Counted from the first letter of the stretch, positions 1-5,533 are shown. The stretch is 5,814 nucleotides of DNA from Oscillospiraceae bacterium (GCA_019420135.1 JAHZHS010000006.1:24615-30428), one strand, 5' to 3'. Translations and numbers: made by a program. The notes: generated by a model from the sequence alone, not told the origin.

Positions 1-567
1 TTTGTCGAGATCGAGAAGGCCCATCCCGACGTCATGAACATCCTCCTCCAGATCCTGGACGAGGGCAAGATCAACGACGCCCAGGGCCGCACGGTGGACT
101 TTACCAACACCGTCATCTGCATGACCTCCAACGCGGGCAGCACCGACCGTTCGGGGGAGACCGGCTTCAACAAGACGGCGGAGCAGATCAGCGCCAACAA
201 GAGCATGAAGGCCCTGCAGGAGTTCCTGCGCCCCGAGTTTCTGGGCCGCGTGGACGAGATCATCACCTTCCGTCCCCTGGAGCAGGCCGACCTGGAGCGC
301 ATCGCCGCCCTCATGCTGGACGAATACAAGCCCGGCATGGAGGCCCACGGCATCCATCTGGAATACACCCCCGAGGCGCTGACCGCCATCGTCGGCGAGA
401 CGAGCACCAAGTTCGGCGCCCGGGAACTGCGCCGCACCATCCGCAAGGAGGTGGAGGACCCCGTGGCCCAGGCTCTCATCGAGAGCCGCCTGGGACAGGG
501 CACCACCCCCGACACCGTCGTGCTGGAGGCCGAGGAGGGCAAGCCGGTCCTCCGCCTGCCCCGGTAA
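1..567 (+). CDS. clpC: ATP-dependent Clp protease ATP-binding subunit, ClpC type (C-terminal part of D2 domain; 5' end outside window)
   Basis: This is the C-terminal 188 residues of a Clp/Hsp100 AAA+ unfoldase, which in its family forms cytoplasmic hexamers that feed unfolded proteins to ClpP. The reading frame is open from base 1. The visible part starts in the second ATPase domain at the end of Walker B (EIEKAHPDV), followed by the ILDEG and DAQGRTVDF signatures, sensor 1 (MTSN), the arginine finger region (LRPEFLGRVDEII, Arg at 247-249) and sensor 2 (GAR at 415-423). A TGF tripeptide at 160-168 sits where ClpC/ClpA carry the VGF/IGF ClpP-docking loop; ClpB lacks this, so I favour ClpC. 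The Walker B aspartate expected at 4-6 reads as valine (GTC), which is odd. No terminator follows the stop; the next gene starts 24 bp on. Confidence 0.93.
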   Translation, partial: FVEIEKAHPDVMNILLQILDEGKINDAQGRTVDFTNTVICMTSNAGSTDRSGETGFNKTAEQISANKSMKALQEFLRPEFLGRVDEIITFRPLEQADLERIAALMLDEYKPGMEAHGIHLEYTPEALTAIVGETSTKFGARELRRTIRKEVEDPVAQALIESRLGQGTTPDTVVLEAEEGKPVLRLPR

Positions 568-591
568 CGACAGGGGAAAGGGACAGATACC

Positions 592-1689
592 ATGCGCAAA
601 CTGATGCGACCCCTCCTGCCCCGGCTGGCAGCCCTGCTGGGGGCGGTCCTGCTGCTGGCGGGCTGTGCCCCCCGCAGCCTGACCCGGTCCAGTGCGGCGG
701 GGCGCTCCCCCCTGGACTGGCCCCAGGCAGACTCGGGCAGCCGGGAGGACTCCTCCTCCGACGGCGGAAAGTTCTGGGACGGCTGGGACGGCTTCTGGGA
801 CGGTTCCTCCGGCAGCGGGTCCCCCGCCCGGGGCACCACGGCGGAACAGCGCCGCTACGGCAGCGCCGCCCTGCTGGCCTGGCCCAGCGTGCTGGTCAGC
901 GTCTACCTGGACGAGGCAAACGGCGCCTCCTGGGATGAGGAGGCTATCGCCGAAAGCCGGGATACCCTGGCCACGGCGGTGGACTGGATCGGGGAGCAGT
1001 GCGCCCGCTACAACGTGGATGCCCACATCACCTGTGACGACGGCAGCGCGGACAGCGGCCTGTTCTACCACCTGACCTACAACGGCAGCTTTGCCGGGGG
1101 CACCGACTCGGCGGAGAGCGACGATTTTTACACCGCCGCCTACGACTTCTGCGCCCAGCTGGACACCCAGGAGCTGCATGACCGGTACGGGACCTCCAAC
1201 GTGGGATTTCTGCTGTTCTTGCCGGTGGACGGGGCGTCCTTCACCATCGTCCACTATATGGAGGACGGGGCGGACTACTACCATGAGTTCAGCTGCCTCT
1301 ACCGCTACGACGCCTACACCGCCCCCGACGCGGCGGAGACCCCGGCGGTCTACGCCCACGAGATCCTGCATCTGTTCGGCGCCCCCGACCTGTACGAGGA
1401 CAGCACCGACTATTATGTCACCCCCGACCTGACCGCCTATGTGGAGGAGACCTGGCCGGATGAAATCATGCTGGATACCTACGGTCCCGGCGGCAGCATG
1501 GTGTACGGCGGCATCGAGAAGGAGATCGGCCCCCTGACGGCCTACCGTCTGGGGTTGTGCACCGAATTTGAGGGGATGGACCGCTTCCCCCAGGTGACCG
1601 AGCTGCCCGCGGGGGCGTTCTCGGCCCGGACGCCGTCGGGCGACGTGCGCCTGCCCGACGGCGCGGTGGCGGCCCGCCCCGGCGCCTGA
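592..1689 (+). CDS. Secreted lipoprotein with metzincin-like zinc metallopeptidase motif
   Basis: A 365-residue predicted lipoprotein. Residues 1-25 form a type II signal peptide: basic start (MRKLMR), hydrophobic core and lipobox LAGC with lipidated Cys25. Residues 26-85 are a Ser/Gly/Asp-rich linker with repeated W-D-G units (61-71). The later domain carries H256-E-I-L-H260-L-F-G263-A-P-D266, matching the HExxHxxGxxD zinc site of metzincin-like peptidases (His256, His260, Asp266 as ligands, Glu257 catalytic). Met293 in DEIM, 27 residues on, is a candidate Met-turn. The motif is seen; peptidase activity outside the membrane is inferred, and I cannot name the family or substrate. A GGGAAAGGGACAG stretch precedes the ATG as ribosome site. 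It lies 24 bp after the Clp gene and 18 bp before the AraC gene, so all three may share a transcript. Confidence 0.88.
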   Translation: MRKLMRPLLPRLAALLGAVLLLAGCAPRSLTRSSAAGRSPLDWPQADSGSREDSSSDGGKFWDGWDGFWDGSSGSGSPARGTTAEQRRYGSAALLAWPSVLVSVYLDEANGASWDEEAIAESRDTLATAVDWIGEQCARYNVDAHITCDDGSADSGLFYHLTYNGSFAGGTDSAESDDFYTAAYDFCAQLDTQELHDRYGTSNVGFLLFLPVDGASFTIVHYMEDGADYYHEFSCLYRYDAYTAPDAAETPAVYAHEILHLFGAPDLYEDSTDYYVTPDLTAYVEETWPDEIMLDTYGPGGSMVYGGIEKEIGPLTAYRLGLCTEFEGMDRFPQVTELPAGAFSARTPSGDVRLPDGAVAARPGA

Positions 1690-1690
1690 C

Positions 1691-1707
1691 AGGGAAGGAG
1701 GAAGCCC
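1691..1707 (+). promoter_or_regulatory. Ribosome binding site of the AraC-family gene
   Basis: A strong AAGGAGGAA Shine-Dalgarno stretch lies just upstream of the ATG at 1708, inside the 18-bp gap after the lipoprotein stop. It fixes the start and suggests the regulator is translated from the lipoprotein message. Confidence 0.75.
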
Positions 1708-2637
1708 ATGGACGGCGAACAGTTCCCTCTGCGGGTGGAGCAGGTTACAGCGGCCGGCTTTGAGGAATGGCGGGTGGGGGACACCCTGCCCGAGCGCCTG
1801 TGCGAGCACTGGCAGCTGGTCTACCTGTTCAGCGGCATGGCCGAGGAACAGGGCGACGGCCGCACCGTGACCCTGCGGGCGGGACAGCTGTGGTTCCACC
1901 GCCCCGGGGAGACGGTGGCCATGCGGGCGGTGGGGGAGGTTCCCCCCGAGGTGCTGCGGGTGGTCTTTTCCTGCCCCGGCACCGCCCTGGACGAGCTGTA
2001 CGGCCGTCCCTGGCGCATCGACATGGCCGAGCGGCTGCGGATGCAGCAGATCGCGGCGGCGGTGGGGGAGCTGTTCACCCCCGCCCCGGAGCCGGGAGGC
2101 ATCCCGGTGCGCAAGGGGGAGCCGCCCTTCGGGGCGGAGCAGTACCTCTGCGCCAGTCTGGAACTGCTGCTCATCCAGCTCATCCGTGCCCGGCGGCGAA
2201 CCCGGCGGCTGAGCACCCGCGCCCGGCAGGAGCGGGACCAGCAGGCGCTGGTGGACCATGTGCGCACCTACTTTTCCAGAAACCTGGCCCGGGAACTGAG
2301 CGTTGCCCAGGTCTGCCGGGACTGCGGGGTCAGCCGGGCACGGCTGCAGAAAGCCTTCCGCGCCCGGCTGCACCAGGGGGCCATGGAGACCTTCGCCGCC
2401 ATGAAGATGGAGCGGGCCAAGGAACTGCTGGCCGCAGGCTGCACCCCCGGGGAGGCGGCGGGACGGCTGGGCTTTGCCGACGGAGCGTACTTTTCCCGGT
2501 GTTTTCGCCGGGCGGAGGGCATGTCCCCCCGGGAATACTGCCGCAAACTTCGCCCGCCGGAAGTCAAGAGCGCAACAAACCGACATGCGCCTCCCTCAAA
2601 CGTCCATGTAACAAAGCCGGGCGGTGAAGTAGAATAA
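1708..2637 (+). CDS. AraC-family transcriptional regulator
   Basis: A 309-residue regulator. The N-terminal half (about residues 15-100) has the pattern of a cupin-type effector domain, with LVYLFSG near 36-42 and the turn LRAGQLWFHRPGE at 56-68. The C-terminal AraC DNA-binding domain spans about 180-283 and has two helix-turn-helix motifs: LSVAQVCRDCGVSRARLQKAF from Leu197, and TPGEAAGRLGF followed by the signature YFSRCFRRAEGMSPREY (261-277). The fold is clear; the inducer and targets are not visible. The family usually has a C-terminus near the end of this domain; here about 26 extra polar residues follow, within an AT-richer stretch. It sits directly behind the lipoprotein gene, so it may control that gene, galE, or itself. 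Confidence 0.93.
   Translation: MDGEQFPLRVEQVTAAGFEEWRVGDTLPERLCEHWQLVYLFSGMAEEQGDGRTVTLRAGQLWFHRPGETVAMRAVGEVPPEVLRVVFSCPGTALDELYGRPWRIDMAERLRMQQIAAAVGELFTPAPEPGGIPVRKGEPPFGAEQYLCASLELLLIQLIRARRRTRRLSTRARQERDQQALVDHVRTYFSRNLARELSVAQVCRDCGVSRARLQKAFRARLHQGAMETFAAMKMERAKELLAAGCTPGEAAGRLGFADGAYFSRCFRRAEGMSPREYCRKLRPPEVKSATNRHAPPSNVHVTKPGGEVE
2608..2635 (+). promoter_or_regulatory. Possible galE promoter overlapping the end of the AraC gene
   Basis: GTAACA (2608-2613) and TAGAAT (2630-2635) are spaced 16 bp apart, with 4/6 and 5/6 matches to the sigma-A consensus. It is the best candidate in an otherwise GC-rich stretch before galE, but weak; galE could instead be read through from upstream. 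Confidence 0.3.
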
Positions 2638-2701
2638 AGGCAGAAACCACCGGCGAAACCCACGTAAACACCGGAAAAAATCGGACCGCAGCCGGACGGC
2701 C

Positions 2702-2724
2702 CCGCCTGCACAGACGGCAGGCGG
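2702..2724 (+). other. Stem-loop in the galE leader
   Basis: CCGCCTGC (2702-2709) and GCAGGCGG (2717-2724) form a perfect 8-bp stem with a 7-nt loop. No T-run follows on either strand, so it is not a standard terminator. Near-identical decamers GCCGGACGGC (2691-2700) and GCCGGGCGGC (2728-2737) flank it. It could be an mRNA structure at the AraC/galE junction, for example a stabiliser or processing site. Confidence 0.5.
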
Positions 2725-2758
2725 CAAGCCGGGCGGCAACAAAAATACAAAAACATAC

Positions 2759-2765
2759 AAAGGAG
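2759..2765 (+). promoter_or_regulatory. Ribosome binding site of galE
   Basis: AAAGGAG lies 8 nt upstream of the ATG at 2774. It is preceded by an unstructured A-rich tract (about 2738-2760), unlike the GC-rich surroundings, which would favour efficient initiation. Confidence 0.8.
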
Positions 2766-2773
2766 CGACTATT

Positions 2774-3799
2774 ATGGCAATCCTGGTCAGCGGCGGCGCC
2801 GGATACATCGGCAGCCATACCTGTGTGGAACTTCTGGAAGCCGGCTACGACATTGTCGTGGCGGACAACTTCTATAACTCCTGCCCCGAGGTCCTGAACC
2901 GGATCAAGACCATCACCGGCAAGGACTTCCGCTTCGTGGAGGCGGACATGACCGACAAGACCGCCGTGGAGGCTCTGTTTGCCGCCAACCCCGACATCGA
3001 CTGCGTCATCCAGTTCGCTGCCTACAAGGCGGTGGGGGAGAGCGTCTCCAAGCCCATTGAATATTACTCCAACAACCTGGCCTGCAGCCTGAACATTCTG
3101 GACGTCATGCGCCGTCATGACTGCCACAACTTCATTTTCTCCTCCTCGGCCACCGTCTACGGCGATCCCGCCAGCGTGCCCATCACCGAGGACTTCCCCA
3201 CCGGCGCCACCACCAACCCCTACGGCACCACCAAGGTCTTTACCGAGCGCATCCTCACCGACTGCTGCCACGCCGACCCCGAGCTGAACGTGGCACTGCT
3301 GCGCTACTTCAACCCCATCGGCGCCCATCCCTCGGGACTCATCGGCGAGGACCCCAACGGCATCCCCAACAACCTGGTCCCCTACATCGCCAAGGTGGCC
3401 GTGGGCAAGCTGGAAAAGGTCCATGTCTTCGGCAATGACTACCCCACCCCCGACGGCACCGGCGTGCGGGATTACATCCATGTGGTGGACCTGGCCAAGG
3501 GCCATGTGGCCGCCATCAAGAAGCTGGAGCAGAAGCCCGGCCTCTTCATCTGCAACCTGGGCACCGGCCACGGATACAGCGTGCTGGATGTGATCCATGC
3601 CTTCAGCAAGGCCTGCGGCCGGGAACTGCCCTATGTCATCGACCCCCGCCGCCCCGGCGACATTGCCGAGTGCTGGGCCGACCCCTCCAAGGCGGAGCGG
3701 GAGCTGGGCTGGAAGGCCCAGTACGGCATCGAGGAGATGTGCCGCGACAGCTGGAACTGGCAGAGCCACAACCCCGACGGCTACAAGACCAAGGCGTAA
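2774..3799 (+). CDS. galE: UDP-glucose 4-epimerase
   Basis: A complete 341-residue extended short-chain dehydrogenase that interconverts UDP-glucose and UDP-galactose in the Leloir pathway using bound NAD; E. coli GalE has 338 residues. The Rossmann motif G7-x-x-G10-x-x-G13 is at the N-terminus (SGGAGYIGSH). The catalytic residues are Ser125 (in FSSSATVYG), Tyr150 and Lys154 (YGTTK). RYFNPIGAHPSG and GVRDYIHVVDLA are typical GalE signatures. In GDIAECWADPS, Cys300 aligns with E. coli Tyr299 and human Cys307; a small residue here is known to admit N-acetylated sugars, so activity on UDP-GlcNAc/UDP-GalNAc is inferred. No other gal gene is in the window, which fits a role in supplying envelope glycan precursors. 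A strong terminator follows the stop. Confidence 0.97.
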   Translation: MAILVSGGAGYIGSHTCVELLEAGYDIVVADNFYNSCPEVLNRIKTITGKDFRFVEADMTDKTAVEALFAANPDIDCVIQFAAYKAVGESVSKPIEYYSNNLACSLNILDVMRRHDCHNFIFSSSATVYGDPASVPITEDFPTGATTNPYGTTKVFTERILTDCCHADPELNVALLRYFNPIGAHPSGLIGEDPNGIPNNLVPYIAKVAVGKLEKVHVFGNDYPTPDGTGVRDYIHVVDLAKGHVAAIKKLEQKPGLFICNLGTGHGYSVLDVIHAFSKACGRELPYVIDPRRPGDIAECWADPSKAERELGWKAQYGIEEMCRDSWNWQSHNPDGYKTKA

Positions 3800-3823
3800 C
3801 CGTCCGGCGTTCCCATACAGATA

Positions 3824-3861
3824 CGGAAAAGGCGCAGACCCCGCCAGGGGCCTGCGCCTTT
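3824..3861 (+). repeat. 38-bp direct repeat, copy 1 (contains the galE terminator)
   Basis: This 38-bp segment, from CGGAAAAGGCGCAG to CCTGCGCCTTT, is identical to 4146-4183, in the same orientation and 322 bp away. Loop and flanking bases are conserved too, which suggests recent duplication or a dispersed repeat family rather than independent terminators. Confidence 0.9.
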
Positions 3862-3864
3862 CTT
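3828..3864 (+). terminator. Rho-independent terminator of galE (probably bidirectional)
   Basis: AAAGGCGCAG (3828-3837) pairs perfectly with CTGCGCCTTT (3852-3861); inside, CCCC (3839-3842) pairs with GGGG (3847-3850) around a GCCA loop. TTTCTT follows on the plus strand and TTTTCC on the minus strand. It starts 29 bp after the galE stop. Its core is repeated exactly at 4146-4183. Confidence 0.9.
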
Positions 3865-3891
3865 CAGCGTACCGGATTTCCCGGCACGCTG
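3865..3891. repeat. Inverted repeat (hairpin)
   Basis: CAGCGT-A-CCGG (3865-3875) faces CCGG-C-ACGCTG (3881-3891) around an ATTTC loop: an 11-position stem with one A/C mismatch. It follows the first terminator copy directly. No T-run on either side. Confidence 0.6.
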
Positions 3892-3892
3892 C

Positions 3893-3945
3893 AAAAGGGA
3901 CAACAGCCGCGCACGGCGGTGCCTGACGCGGCTGTTTCCCCTTTT
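3893..3945. terminator. Long two-part hairpin resembling a bidirectional terminator
   Basis: AAAAGGG (3893-3899) pairs with CCCTTTT (3939-3945); after a 2x2 internal loop, AACAGCCGCG (3902-3911) pairs with CGCGGCTGTT (3927-3936). A/T tracts at the stem base and a GC-rich upper stem give terminator geometry in both directions, although the Ts lie within the stem rather than after it. Confidence 0.55.
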
Positions 3946-3961
3946 GGAATCTCCTTCGACA

Positions 3962-4016
3962 AAATTCTGCGGCAAACCGCGCACTCGTTCCTCGCACACA
4001 ATTTGCCGCAGAATTT
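3962..4016. repeat. Perfect 15-bp inverted repeat
   Basis: AAATTCTGCGGCAAA (3962-3976) and TTTGCCGCAGAATTT (4002-4016) are exact reverse complements, separated by 25 nt (3977-4001). A perfect match of this length is very unlikely by chance. No adjacent gene explains it. Confidence 0.85.
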
Positions 4017-4046
4017 CCCGGTCGGTGTCACCATCGTCGGCACGCT

Positions 4047-4091
4047 GCGCCCGCAGGCGCGTTTCGTAGGCCAACCGCTGCACAGCAGCGG
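4047..4091. repeat. Two short hairpins
   Basis: GCGCC (4047-4051) pairs with GGCGC (4056-4060) around CGCA. CCGCTGC (4075-4081) pairs with GCAGCGG (4085-4091) around ACA. The second is a tight 7-bp stem with a 3-nt loop. Both lie in the same structured block. Confidence 0.5.
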
Positions 4092-4145
4092 CTCTTAGGC
4101 CGGAGATGTCCGCCGATGGCGACAGATTTTATACGTTTCCACAAT

Positions 4146-4183
4146 CGGAAAAGGCGCAGACCCCGCCAGGGGCCTGCGCCTTT
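4146..4183 (-). repeat. 38-bp direct repeat, copy 2
   Basis: Identical to 3824-3861 over 38 bp. Sequence just upstream is loosely alike as well (CGTTCCCA before copy 1, CGTTTCCA before copy 2), with small gaps, so the original duplicated unit may be nearer 55 bp. Confidence 0.9.
4149..4183 (-). terminator. Rho-independent terminator of the minus-strand membrane protein gene
   Basis: Read on the minus strand, AAAGGCGCAG (4183-4174) pairs with CTGCGCCTTT (4159-4150), with an inner GGGG/CCCC... stem, and ends in TTTTCCG. It lies 77 bp after the stop of the gene at 4260-5417 and has the same sequence as the galE terminator. Confidence 0.8.
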
Positions 4184-4197
4184 GTTGTACCTTGTCA

Positions 4198-4224
4198 CCG
4201 GGGAGGAAACATTCCCCGGAATTT
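4198..4224. terminator. Small hairpin near the 3' end of the minus-strand gene
   Basis: CCGGGGA (4198-4204) pairs with TCCCCGG (4213-4219) around an 8-nt loop; AATTTT follows on the plus strand. It could be a weak plus-strand terminator protecting the convergent gene, or simply a 3'-end stabiliser. Confidence 0.4.
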
Positions 4225-4259
4225 TCCGTATTTTCTGTTAAGGGGAAAGGGGTGCCGTC

Positions 4260-5417
4260 TCAGCGGCGGCGCACCAGCATGACGATGCAGATGAGCAGCA
4301 GCATGAGGGCCGCCGCGCCGATGACCAGCAGCACCGTCTCAAACACCTGCAGGCTGAACCCGCTCTGGATGCCCTGGGCAGCACCGGAAAAGATCTCGGA
4401 CACGCTGGAGCCGCTGGAGGTGGAAACGCTCTGGCTGCCGTCGTTGGCGCTCAGAGCCGCGCTGGCGGCATCCCCGTCCCCCATGGAGGAGAGGAACTCA
4501 GCCAGCATGTCCCCGGCCATGGTGACCATGCGGGTGTCCGAATCGCTTTTCACCCGGTCGCCGTTCACCGCCCCGGACAGATACTGGGCAAACACCCGGC
4601 AGGCGCCCTGCAGGGGGGCGGCGGAATCCTCCGCGATGGTCCAGCCGTCGCTGACCCACATCTGGTTAAGGTAGAGCAGCAGCTGCATGCCGGTGTCCTG
4701 GGTGGCGGCCTGGTAGATCTCATCCCCGAAGGTGCTTACATCCCCGGTGTTCACATCCCCGAAGGTCAGGGCAATGAACTGGTAGGCGCGGTCATATTCG
4801 TTGGCCGAGCTGTAATAGTCCCGGATGGTCTGGGCCAGGTCGGTGCCCTGGCTCAGTTTGGAACCGATGACCACCGCGTCCAGGTCGGCCCGCAGATCGC
4901 TGCCGCTGAACATGGAGTTGTCGTCCTCAAAGGTGCCGCTCATGAGATCGGCATAGCCGGCGGCGTCGGAGGCCTGCCCCGCATACTGCTGAGCCAGCTC
5001 CATGCAGTCGCCGCCCCAGCTGCCCGCCACCGGCAGGCCCCGGTAGACCAGGTTGAGGGAGGCCAGCAGATGGCCGAAGTCCACGCTGCCCGCCGAAGTC
5101 TCCACGCTGCCCAGCCCCTGCAGCGAAACAAGCTCCCCGTCCTGCTCCGCCACATAGCTCTCGAAGCCGGCGTCGCGCACGCCGGCGGTCACCTGCCAGA
5201 TGCCGCTGTTGTAGACGCCGGTGCGGGTGTAGGAGAGGGTAAGCTCGATGGGGTCCAGGGATTCGGCGGAATTGTCCTGGGCATACTGCCCGGCCAGGGA
5301 ATACAGCCGGGAAAGGCCGTCCATCACGGTATCATAGTCCTCCGCCGCCACGGGCAGAGAAAATGCCGCCAGCAGCATCATTGCCGCCAGCAGGCCGATC
5401 AGACGCAGTCTTTTCAT
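4260..5417 (-). CDS. Secreted protein with signal peptide and C-terminal membrane anchor, function unknown
   Basis: A 385-residue protein I do not recognise. Residues 1-25 look like a cleavable signal peptide (MKRLRL, hydrophobic core, SLPVAA then EDYD). An acidic extracellular domain follows (about 26-315), with notable patches DFGH (113-116), SWGGD (133-137) and DLRADLDAVVIG (174-185), and two cysteines, Cys138 and Cys273, that could form a disulfide. A Ser/Ala/Gly-rich linker (about 316-350) leads to one membrane helix (about 358-382) ending in RRR, so most of the protein should face outward. I chose ATG at 5417 over the in-frame GTG at 5432 because the GGAGGT ribosome site (5436-5431) overlaps that GTG; spacing to the ATG is long (13 nt). 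It is transcribed divergently from an ABC transporter gene and converges on galE. Confidence 0.85.
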   Translation of the reverse strand: MKRLRLIGLLAAMMLLAAFSLPVAAEDYDTVMDGLSRLYSLAGQYAQDNSAESLDPIELTLSYTRTGVYNSGIWQVTAGVRDAGFESYVAEQDGELVSLQGLGSVETSAGSVDFGHLLASLNLVYRGLPVAGSWGGDCMELAQQYAGQASDAAGYADLMSGTFEDDNSMFSGSDLRADLDAVVIGSKLSQGTDLAQTIRDYYSSANEYDRAYQFIALTFGDVNTGDVSTFGDEIYQAATQDTGMQLLLYLNQMWVSDGWTIAEDSAAPLQGACRVFAQYLSGAVNGDRVKSDSDTRMVTMAGDMLAEFLSSMGDGDAASAALSANDGSQSVSTSSGSSVSEIFSGAAQGIQSGFSLQVFETVLLVIGAAALMLLLICIVMLVRRR

Positions 5418-5430
5418 CGGTTTGCCAAGC

Positions 5431-5436
5431 ACCTCC
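5431..5436 (-). promoter_or_regulatory. Ribosome binding site that decides the start of the minus-strand gene
   Basis: On the minus strand GGAGGT (5436-5431) overlaps a possible GTG start (5432-5430), so that GTG cannot use it. The next in-frame start is ATG at 5417-5415, 13 nt downstream, a somewhat long spacing. Confidence 0.6.
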
Positions 5437-5447
5437 GGTATTGCTCG

Positions 5448-5472
5448 AAAATCCGGGAGACAGCGCCCGGAT
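5448..5472 (-). terminator. Attenuator-like hairpin in the minus-strand leader
   Basis: On the minus strand ATCCGGG (5472-5466) and CCCGGAT (5457-5451) form a perfect 7-bp stem with an 8-nt loop, running into TTTTC. It lies between the predicted promoter (5533-5504) and the ribosome site (5436-5431), so it would be in the leader RNA. The T-run is short, so strength is uncertain. Confidence 0.45.
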
Positions 5473-5503
5473 CCTGTGTCGAAAAATGGTCTGTAACTGA
5501 CTT

Positions 5504-5533
5504 AGTATACCATAACGGGCCCCGCGCTGTCAC
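5504..5533 (-). promoter_or_regulatory. Promoter of the minus-strand membrane protein gene
   Basis: On the minus strand GTGACA (5533-5528, 5/6 match) is followed after 18 bp by TATACT (5509-5504, 5/6 match). TGG just before it makes an extended -10. Predicted transcription would start near 5497, giving a leader of about 80 nt. Confidence 0.7.

Larger units (their letters stand above)
3800..4259. other. 460-bp intergenic region between convergent genes, rich in inverted repeats, no convincing gene
   Basis: Between the galE stop and the end of the minus-strand gene I see no reading frame with a ribosome site and credible protein. Instead there is dense secondary structure: two identical terminator copies, at least five further inverted repeats (listed separately), and an 11-bp direct repeat CGGCACGCTGC at 3882-3892 and 4038-4048. 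This is more than two convergent genes need. A non-autonomous repeat element or a structured RNA are both possible. Confidence 0.7.

Noticed and set aside
692..1432. Pro/Thr/Arg-rich frames within the lipoprotein gene
   Set aside because: Frame-shifted readings of a GC-rich gene that has a lipobox and HExxH motif in its real frame.
1767..2627. A 286-codon plus-strand frame inside the AraC gene
   Set aside because: Out-of-frame shadow: Gly/Ala/Pro/Arg-rich with no domain, while the other frame encodes a clear AraC protein.
2564..3997. A 477-codon open frame on the minus strand opposite galE
   Set aside because: It is the reverse-strand shadow of a GC-rich galE. The protein is Gly/Val/Ala low complexity, has no ribosome site, and runs through the terminator and hairpin block.
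3781..4083. A 100-codon minus-strand frame across the structured intergenic block
   Set aside because: It starts with GTG, lacks a ribosome site, crosses two hairpins with terminator geometry and ends inside galE. Its sequence is better explained by the inverted repeats.
3862..4145. tRNA or other standard RNA gene
   Set aside because: No cloverleaf, CCA end or T-loop consensus is visible, and nothing matches the conserved cores of tmRNA, RNase P or SRP RNA that I can recall.
3824..4183. CRISPR array
   Set aside because: Only two repeat copies, 284 bp apart, and the repeat is plainly a terminator; no cas genes are present.
4192..4674. A plus-strand frame opposite the minus-strand surface protein
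   Set aside because: Shadow of a gene with clear signal peptide, anchor and promoter on the other strand.
5430..5432. GTG as start of the minus-strand gene
   Set aside because: The GGAGGT ribosome site overlaps this codon, so it cannot position a ribosome there; ATG at 5417 also gives a more typical signal peptide start.
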